NCBI GenBank assembly: GCA_022709905.1
Contig: JAKLHY010000058.1
Span: 1-49,575 of the forward strand
Reading direction: 5' to 3'
Origin: Verrucomicrobiota bacterium
GTDB taxonomy: Bacteria > Verrucomicrobiota > Verrucomicrobiia > Limisphaerales > UBA1319
DNA: 49,575 nt
In this document: positions 43,576-49,575 of the stretch, in pieces
How the letters are laid out: every line of letters starts with the position of its first letter
How positions within the stretch are numbered: the first letter of the stretch is position 1
Notes under the pieces: generated by a model
What the model saw: the letters and a program-made list of their open reading frames with translations, nothing else
What the model was told of the DNA's origin: nothing
The model's database searches: none
Translations under genes and position numbers: made by a program

Positions 43576-43643
43576 CACAAGTTCAGTTCGTGAAATTGAT
43601 GCAAGGCACAACACGACATACTCGGATAACAAACGTGACTTCA
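43570..43643. promoter_or_regulatory. Widely spaced inverted repeat upstream of the V4R/histidine-kinase operon
   Basis: TGAAGTCAC (43570-43578) and its perfect inverse GTGACTTCA (43635-43643) are separated by 56 nt, about 130 nt upstream of the V4R start. A weak promoter-like TTGATG lies between them. It may be a looped operator or a chance repeat. Confidence 0.35.
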
Positions 43644-43774
43644 ACGGGTGAACGAACGTTGAGTTGTGGATGATTAAAGACTGGCGTAAAAACGCCGGAA
43701 AAGACATTCTCCCGCAAGAGAAGTCAAATGTGTCCTCACGTAAATTACAATGCTATGTGGAAGGAGTGATCACC

Positions 43775-44299
43775 ATGTTTAAAGAAGAACGAGAGCAAAG
43801 CCAGTTTGAATGGAGCATGTTAGGCGACCTGAATCAAGGTCGTCCCAACCTTGGTCCCATGACGCACGTGGCCGTATATCGGCTGATGCAATTCACCTTG
43901 CGGGATATCCTCATCCGGGATTTCGGCGTCGAGAAGGCTGACCGAGCTTTCTTTGATGCGGGCAAACTGGCAGGACAACATTACTACAAGAACGTGCTGC
44001 CTGAGCAGAAAGATTTGAGGGATTTCTTCGTGGATATCCAACGAACGATGAAGGAGCTGAACATCGGAATCTTTCGGGTAGAGGTGGCTGACTTTGAAAA
44101 AGGATCGTTTGTGGTCACCGTGGAAGAAGACCTTGACTGCTCGGGTATCCCCTTATGCTCGGAGCAGATTTGTACTTACGATGAGGGATTCATTGCGGGT
44201 TTGTTGCAGGCGTACTCGGGCAAGGATTACCTGGTAAAGGAAATTGACTGCTGGGGATCTGGCGCTCGGATTTGCCGTTTTACGGTAGTTCCCAAATAG
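43775..44299 (+). CDS. Stand-alone V4R-domain sensor protein
   Basis: 174 aa. The ATG at 43775 is fixed by an AAGGAGTGAT Shine-Dalgarno sequence 4 nt upstream; an earlier in-frame start at 43664 has none. The domain covers almost the whole protein: helical HVAVYRLMQFTLRDIL, FFDAGKLAGQHYYK, then SFVVTVEEDLDCSG, ICTYDEGFIAGLLQAYSG and EIDCWGSGARICRFTV. Cys122, 128, 133, 159 and 167 match the metal-binding Cys region of V4R domains (4-vinyl reductase family). In XylR/DmpR-type regulators this domain binds aromatic effectors. It is 10 bp from the hybrid kinase gene, so it probably supplies the sensory input (inference). Confidence 0.88.
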   Translation: MFKEEREQSQFEWSMLGDLNQGRPNLGPMTHVAVYRLMQFTLRDILIRDFGVEKADRAFFDAGKLAGQHYYKNVLPEQKDLRDFFVDIQRTMKELNIGIFRVEVADFEKGSFVVTVEEDLDCSGIPLCSEQICTYDEGFIAGLLQAYSGKDYLVKEIDCWGSGARICRFTVVPK

Positions 44300-44309
44300 A
44301 CTCATTCCA

Positions 44310-47300
44310 ATGATTTCTGTTGAAGAAACGGTCATCGATTCGATAACCGCAGCATTTCATGGCCTTCGCATGGGGAAAGTGCCTGTTCCCATCCCCCTTC
44401 CGGAGGATCTGCCGGACAACGAGGTGCGCCAGCTCATCACCTATGTGAATCGTTTCTTGTCCGAGTTTATACCGTTTGCCGAGGCGATGGAACAGGTCGC
44501 CCGGGGAGACCTGGAGACGCGCCCGCTTCTGGGCCGGATGACGGTGGTGCAGTCCTTTAAGACGCTCCACGCCAACTTGCGGCATCTCACGTGGAAGACG
44601 CAGCAGATCGCCGCGGGAGACCTTGAACAGCAGGTCGACTTCCTGGGAGATTTCTCGGCGGCGTTTAACAGCATGACCCAGCAGCTGAAGCATTCCTATC
44701 GGGAGCTGGAGCGTCGCAACCAGGAACTTCAGCATACGAATTTCCTATCGGACAGCGCGTTAGACTTGACCCAGGCGGGCTACTGGCACGTGGCGCTGGA
44801 CGGTTCCGGTTACTACACCTCTTCTGAACGGGCAGTGCGCATTACTGGCGACACGCCCACGCCGAACTATCGTTATCCGCTCGACGAATGGGCCAAATGC
44901 ATAACGCTCGGAGATGAGGTGGCCGCCAAGACCGCGCTGGAGAATTTCGAGGCGGCCCTGGTGGGAAAGATCCCTGTGTATGACGCCACGTACGCTTACA
45001 AGCGTCCAGTAGATGGGCGGGTGGTATGGCTCCATGCCGTGGGACACCTCGTAAAGGATCCCAGCGGCAAACCGATCGGCATGTTCGGAGTCACTCAGGA
45101 CATCACGGATTTCAAACTGTTGGAAATGGAATTAGTCCGGGCCAAACAAAAAGCTGAGGATGCCACACAAATGAAGTCCATGTTCCTCGCGAACATGAGC
45201 CACGAAATCCGGACGCCGATGAATGCTATCATCGGTCTTTCTCATCTGGCGCTCAAGACTCCTCTCACCGCCAAGCAACGGGATTATGTGAGCAAAGTCC
45301 ACAACGCCGGCACATCGCTGCTGTCTATCATTAACGACATCCTCGATTTCTCCAAAATCGAGGCTGGAAAACTCGATCTCGAAACGACTGACTTCAAGCT
45401 GGACGATGTCCTCGCCTCTGTCACCACGCTCACGGCTCAAAAGGCCCATGAGAAGGGCCTCGAGTATCTGGTTCACGTGGCGCCCGATATCCCCGAGCAT
45501 CTGCTGGGCGATCCACTCCGTCTCGGCCAGATTCTGACGAACTTTGTCAACAATTCGGTCAAGTTTACTGAGCAAGGTGAAATCGGGCTCAACGTCGAGT
45601 TGCTTGAGCGCACCGGAGGAAAGGTGCTGCTCAAGTTCCATGTGCGTGATACCGGGATCGGCATGACGAAGGAGCAGGCAGCCCGGCTGTTCCAGCCATT
45701 TACGCAAGCGGACATGTCCACGACACGGAAGCATGGCGGGACGGGGCTTGGATTGACCATCTGCCGACGGCTAGTGGAGCTGATGGGAGGTCGCGTCTGG
45801 CTCGAGAGTGAGGCTGGGGTTGGCAGTAGTTTCTTCTTCACCACTTGGCTTGGCCTCGGTTCGGCCATCGGCGCCGACAAAATCGTTTCCAAGGAATTGA
45901 CACAGCTTCGCGTTCTGATCGTCGATGACAATCCGGCGGCACGTGAAATCCTGCGCGAGTCTTTGTGCAGCTTGTCCGGCAGCGCGGATGCTGTGGCATC
46001 GGGTAAGGAAGCCGTTGAGGTAATCCAACAACACGACGCCTGTGAACCGTACGATCTCGTGTTTATGGACTGGCGCATGCCCGGCATGGACGGCTTGCAG
46101 GCCAGTCGACATATCAAGACCGATGAGACGTTGAAGCATCCACCGCACATCGTGCTGGTCACCGCATTCGGGCACGAAGAAGCCCGCGAAGCAGCCGAAA
46201 AGTTGCAGCTCGATGGTATTCTCGTAAAGCCTGTCACCAGGTCACAGATCGTGGATGCGCTGGTGAACGTTTTTGGAGGAGATGGCGCAGCAGCAACGGT
46301 GGTTGAGGATAACGAGCCGGCAGATCAGTTACGCGGCGCCAAAATCCTATTAGCCGAAGACAATACTATCAATCAACAGATCGCTGTCGAACTGCTCGAA
46401 GGTGCTGGCGCCGCGGTCAAAATTGCCAATAACGGTTTCGAAGCTGTCGAGATTCTGGCAAGTGGTCCCCAGCCGCCGCTCTTTGACATGGTGTTGATGG
46501 ACCTCCAGATGCCGGTCATGGACGGCTTCCAGGCGACGGCCAGGCTGCGTTCCGATCGGCGCTTCACCCGATTGCCGATTATTGCGATGACAGCGCATGC
46601 GACCATGGAAGAGCGCCAACGATGTCTTGCCGCCGGGATGAACGATCACGTTTCCAAACCGATTGATCCCGCCAACCTGATCGAGACGGCAGGCAGATTC
46701 TATAAACCCCTCGCAACGCACCTTGATGCATCCGATGAGTTGAAGGCGATTGATAATCTCCACAAGGTTTCAGACAACGCCGTCCTCACGCACCTGGCCC
46801 CCTCTTCCCAGCCTTCCCCTACGCCAACCGTGGAAAAGGCACACGAGCAGGCGGCAGAGGGAGCGCCAAAAGGTTCGTGGGCCGCTCACGCGTCAGAAAA
46901 ATACAGCGAGCTTCCTCTAATCTCTGGCCTGGACACGAAGGACGGCTTAAGCCGCGTGGCAGGCAACCGCAAGCTTTATATGAAGCTCCTGCGTCAGTTC
47001 CTGGTCGAACAAGGCTCAGTTCCCGCTCAAATCGCCACGGCTTTGGAGCGTAATGATACTGCGACAGCAGCACGTTTGGCCCACACCGTCAAGGGTGTGG
47101 CAGGCAACCTGGGAGCCCGCGTGGTTCAGTCAAGGGCATCTCAACTCGAAAAGGCCCTCCTAACAGGAATGCCAATGGCTGAACTAACCCCTATTCTGGA
47201 CGATTTCGGTTCGGCCTTGGAAGATTTTGCCAACCACCTCCACGCCGCATTGCCATCAGACACGTTACGCTCGCCAATCGCCGCCCCCGCGGTGGTGGTG

Positions 47301-47513
47301 GATCCCGAGCAGGTCAAGCGTGCCGTTCAAGTCATGATGGGGCACTTGAACAACTTTGATCCCGCCGCTCAGGAATTTCTTGAGGCAAACCGCCACACTT
47401 TCCGGGCACTGCTGCAAAACGACTCGTATACGCGCTTCGAGCAACTCGTTAATCGCTTCGCTTTCGCTGAAGCCTGTTCGCTGCTTGAGCCAGTTGCCAA
47501 AGCGAACTTGTGA
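44310..47513 (+). CDS. Hybrid histidine kinase: PAS-HisKA-HATPase-REC-REC-HPt
   Basis: 1067 aa. N-terminal HAMP-like helices at about 50-135 (FAEAMEQVARGDLETRP; QQIAAGDLEQQVDFLGDF), one PAS/PAC domain at ~150-275 (GYWHVALDGSGYYTS...GMFGVTQDITD), HisKA with H298 in SHEIRTPMNAI, and HATPase_c at ~400-515 (NFVNNSVKF, DTGIGM, GGTGLGLTI). Receiver 1 is at ~533-650 with D587 (FMDWRMPGMDG), receiver 2 at ~681-798 with D731 (LMDLQMPVMDG), and HPt at ~885-965 with H925 (ARLAHTVKGVAGNLGA). No TM helix or signal peptide is present, so it is cytosolic. All phosphorelay residues are intact. It follows the V4R gene closely; no separate response regulator is present in the window, so the output is elsewhere. 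Confidence 0.95.
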   Translation: MISVEETVIDSITAAFHGLRMGKVPVPIPLPEDLPDNEVRQLITYVNRFLSEFIPFAEAMEQVARGDLETRPLLGRMTVVQSFKTLHANLRHLTWKTQQIAAGDLEQQVDFLGDFSAAFNSMTQQLKHSYRELERRNQELQHTNFLSDSALDLTQAGYWHVALDGSGYYTSSERAVRITGDTPTPNYRYPLDEWAKCITLGDEVAAKTALENFEAALVGKIPVYDATYAYKRPVDGRVVWLHAVGHLVKDPSGKPIGMFGVTQDITDFKLLEMELVRAKQKAEDATQMKSMFLANMSHEIRTPMNAIIGLSHLALKTPLTAKQRDYVSKVHNAGTSLLSIINDILDFSKIEAGKLDLETTDFKLDDVLASVTTLTAQKAHEKGLEYLVHVAPDIPEHLLGDPLRLGQILTNFVNNSVKFTEQGEIGLNVELLERTGGKVLLKFHVRDTGIGMTKEQAARLFQPFTQADMSTTRKHGGTGLGLTICRRLVELMGGRVWLESEAGVGSSFFFTTWLGLGSAIGADKIVSKELTQLRVLIVDDNPAAREILRESLCSLSGSADAVASGKEAVEVIQQHDACEPYDLVFMDWRMPGMDGLQASRHIKTDETLKHPPHIVLVTAFGHEEAREAAEKLQLDGILVKPVTRSQIVDALVNVFGGDGAAATVVEDNEPADQLRGAKILLAEDNTINQQIAVELLEGAGAAVKIANNGFEAVEILASGPQPPLFDMVLMDLQMPVMDGFQATARLRSDRRFTRLPIIAMTAHATMEERQRCLAAGMNDHVSKPIDPANLIETAGRFYKPLATHLDASDELKAIDNLHKVSDNAVLTHLAPSSQPSPTPTVEKAHEQAAEGAPKGSWAAHASEKYSELPLISGLDTKDGLSRVAGNRKLYMKLLRQFLVEQGSVPAQIATALERNDTATAARLAHTVKGVAGNLGARVVQSRASQLEKALLTGMPMAELTPILDDFGSALEDFANHLHAALPSDTLRSPIAAPAVVVDPEQVKRAVQVMMGHLNNFDPAAQEFLEANRHTFRALLQNDSYTRFEQLVNRFAFAEACSLLEPVAKANL

Positions 47514-47532
47514 GCTGCACGCCAACACGATA

Positions 47533-49575
47533 CTACGGAATCCGCGCCCGGAAGAACAGATGTTGATTTGTTCCCATTGGGATTGAGAGCGGCAAACCGC
47601 CCGTGGGCAGCGTGTGGGTTTGCCACAAGAACCAATTGGTCAAATCCAGCGACGATTCGACGACCGCCGTTTCTCCAGGCACGCCCTTGAGCCGCATTTC
47701 GAAAAGGCCGTTGGAGGCCGAAAGACAGCAGAACTCCAATCGGTCAACCAGTTTCGCGAGAAAGACGTCCTGATAACCTTGAGCTTGCAGCAGGTTGGTT
47801 CCGAATGCGGAGATCCATTGGAACCAGCCGGCCACATAAGGCGTGCCGCCGGAATCAAGCGCCAGTCTGAAAGCCCCGTCATTCAGCGTGCCACCCGCCG
47901 TTTGGACCCAGTTGAAGTTCCCTGCGGCATCGTACTTGGCCACGAAAGCGTCCCAACCGCCGCGGTTTGTGATGACGGTGCCCTCGAAATCCACGGAACC
48001 GGTGAAAACGCCTGGAATGAAGCAGTTACCTGCCTGATCAATCGCGCACCCGCCCTCGTTCATAATGAGGAGACCGTTTCCGGCGGCCTGCCGAACCCAC
48101 TGGAGTGTGCCTGATGTGTCGTATTTGGCCACATAGAAGGCACTGGAGTTCGTGTTGGTGAGGGTCAGCCCCCCAAAGTCCAAGATCCCGCTAAAACTGC
48201 CCCCAACATAATAACAGTACCCAAAAGCATCGACACCCAGGCGCCCGCCATCCATTCCCGGTCCACTGACCTGCCTCGCCCACTGGAACACGCCGTTGCT
48301 ATTGAATTTGGCCAGAAAGCCATCCTTATCTCCGGTGCTGATCAGATTGGTCGTGCCAATTTGAAGTGTCCCCTGAAAACCGCCTCCCACGTAGCAGTTG
48401 CCCGCGGCATCCATTCCGACGCTTGTTGAATAAGCTCGCCCGCCACCCAGGCCGCGGGCCCACTGAATTGTTCCCGCGCTGTCATACCTGGCAATGAAAG
48501 CCGTATGAGATCCACTGGGGTTGTTGGCTGTGACGCCATCAAACGTCACCGACGATCCATCGAAATAACCCACAGCGAGACTGGTCCCGTTCGCATCGAC
48601 GGCGATGCCCGTCCCGTAAGCGTAATCGTCCGAATCGTAACCTTGCCTGACCCAGAGCAGATTTCCGGCGGGGCTGTATTTGGCCAGGAAGAAGTCCTGC
48701 GTTTTCCGACTCGTTAAGATAGTCCCATCAAATCTTGCCTGGCCGCGAAAGCCGCCGGTCATATAGACGTTGCCGTCGGTGTCCACCCCTACGCCACGGG
48801 CGTGGTCCCAATATTCCTCATCTACTGGTTCGACCTGGGTGCCGCCCGCCTGCCGCACCCACTCCAGGGTGCCAGACGCGTCATATTTGGCTAAGAACGC
48901 ATCCTGACCCCCATAGCTCGTCAGTGCGATTCCGCCAAAGTCGTTCGAGCCATCGAACCAGCCCGCGACGTAGATGTTCGTCGCAGCGTCCACAGCCACG
49001 CCCAAAGCCAGTTCGTCAGTCAGCAGCGCGCTCTGAGCCACGCGCCTGGCCCAGCGGAAATTCCCGGACAGACTAAACAACGGCGCGCCCAGTTGCACGC
49101 CTCCGATCACCGAGAAATTGTCGGCCCATGCCTGGTCGCTAGCCTCCACAGTGTAATCCGAACAACCCATGCCAAGGGCGAACCGGAAGGATGAATGATC
49201 ATCCATCGCCCACTTTGTGCCGAATGCGGTGATCTGAACCGACTGGAGTGCGGTCCAACTGTAACCATTGACCGCGCCATCGGAGTCGTACCAAGAAGTC
49301 AGCGTCTTGGTATCGGCAGCGAAGCTGATCCGGAGGCTGGCGTTCTGGCTGGCGGTATTGACTTGGCCTCGAATGTTCCGCACCTCGACCCAGTTGGTTC
49401 GGAAATAGGACTCAAAACTCCTTTCCATGGGGCCAGGCGCTTCAAAATAGAGATCCAAGGCTATGGAAAGGTTTTCGCCCGGCCAACCGTCTTGAATTAC
49501 CGTGTCGTTGTGATTGGCGGCCACCAGGAACACTTGCACATGGGATTTGTTCTGTGTCAGCGCCAAGTTGCCCAA
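47533..49575 (-). CDS. SBBP-repeat beta-propeller exported protein (5' end outside window)
   Basis: At least 680 codons; the frame is open to the right edge, so the true start and signal peptide are missing. An N-terminal region of ~180 residues has a jelly-roll look (LSIALDLYFEAPG...SWYDSDGAVNG). About seven SBBP repeats follow (patterns VDxxGNxYVxGxFxG..FG...LTS.G..DAFLAKYDxxGxLxWVRQ), then the shared terminal module (VVESSLDLTNW...HLFFRARIP). Such proteins are surface or secreted propellers. The gene converges on the histidine kinase with 19 bp between them. Its 3' segment 47701-47831 has a decayed copy at 43315-43447. Confidence 0.88.
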   Translation of the reverse strand: MGNLALTQNKSHVQVFLVAANHNDTVIQDGWPGENLSIALDLYFEAPGPMERSFESYFRTNWVEVRNIRGQVNTASQNASLRISFAADTKTLTSWYDSDGAVNGYSWTALQSVQITAFGTKWAMDDHSSFRFALGMGCSDYTVEASDQAWADNFSVIGGVQLGAPLFSLSGNFRWARRVAQSALLTDELALGVAVDAATNIYVAGWFDGSNDFGGIALTSYGGQDAFLAKYDASGTLEWVRQAGGTQVEPVDEEYWDHARGVGVDTDGNVYMTGGFRGQARFDGTILTSRKTQDFFLAKYSPAGNLLWVRQGYDSDDYAYGTGIAVDANGTSLAVGYFDGSSVTFDGVTANNPSGSHTAFIARYDSAGTIQWARGLGGGRAYSTSVGMDAAGNCYVGGGFQGTLQIGTTNLISTGDKDGFLAKFNSNGVFQWARQVSGPGMDGGRLGVDAFGYCYYVGGSFSGILDFGGLTLTNTNSSAFYVAKYDTSGTLQWVRQAAGNGLLIMNEGGCAIDQAGNCFIPGVFTGSVDFEGTVITNRGGWDAFVAKYDAAGNFNWVQTAGGTLNDGAFRLALDSGGTPYVAGWFQWISAFGTNLLQAQGYQDVFLAKLVDRLEFCCLSASNGLFEMRLKGVPGETAVVESSLDLTNWFLWQTHTLPTGGLPLSIPMGTNQHLFFRARIP

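Overview
The window is GC-rich and looks like a chromosomal segment from a Verrucomicrobiota bacterium, probably of the Pedosphaera/Limisphaerales type. The evidence is the gene content: paralogous ECF sigma factor / Ser-Thr kinase pairs, kinases carrying WD40 propellers, Calx-beta hydrolases, prepilin-like proteins with an FxDGH motif, beta-helix and SBBP-repeat exported proteins, and many exported proteins sharing a terminal module that ends in F/Y-Y/F/L-R. This assignment is inference; no rRNA or other marker gene is present. No tRNA, rRNA, CRISPR array or replication origin was seen.

Most genes lie on the minus strand and fall into four modules with the order ECF sigma factor, Ser/Thr kinase, exported proteins. 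Module A: sigma 5349-6101, zinc-ribbon kinase-WD40 1946-5251, exported protein 137-1657. Module B: sigma 17410-17976, kinase-PEGA-FGE-hydrolase 14008-17298, beta-helix protein 12444-13631, Calx-beta esterase 9842-12283. Module C: sigma 32907-33464, kinase-WD40 29315-32833, Calx-beta hydrolase 26851-29205, ASPIC/UnbV fragment and a pectate-lyase-like beta-helix protein. Module D: antitoxin/PIN chimera 40090-40476, sigma 39509-40093, kinase-WD40 35782-39321, prepilin-like protein 34809-35729, SGNH hydrolase 33675-34760. In sigmas B, C and D the acidic region-2.2 patch of ordinary ECF factors is replaced by QPTA with a Thr at residue 50. Sigma A keeps an acidic DTED there. This suggests that the neighbouring kinases switch sigmas B-D on by phosphorylation. 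Three sigma genes also have a -10-like box only 6-8 nt before the start codon, which predicts leaderless messages.

Between the modules are a DUF4143-type ATPase (7230-8384), a short kelch protein (8751-9425), a PlsC/acyl-ACP-synthetase fusion (18453-20747) and an orphan kinase with FG-GAP-like repeats (21268-23769). The right-hand plus-strand block holds a Tat-exported FAD oxidoreductase and a NapH-NapG-like iron-sulphur membrane protein (40588-43413), then a V4R sensor protein with a large hybrid histidine kinase (43775-47513). A minus-strand SBBP propeller protein runs off the right edge.

The intergenic regions are full of gene wreckage. There are two REP-associated transposase relics (one with terminal inverted repeats), a 275-bp element with 30-bp inverted ends, a sigma promoter plus start codon without its gene, and a PIN toxin with an internal deletion. 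There is also a prepilin 3' fragment in frame behind an esterase stop codon, a DUF1080 tail, and an SBBP/FGE mosaic that supplies the 3' end of the iron-sulphur gene. Short repeats of the kind usually found between genes have also entered the kinase genes in frame, at loops and linkers.
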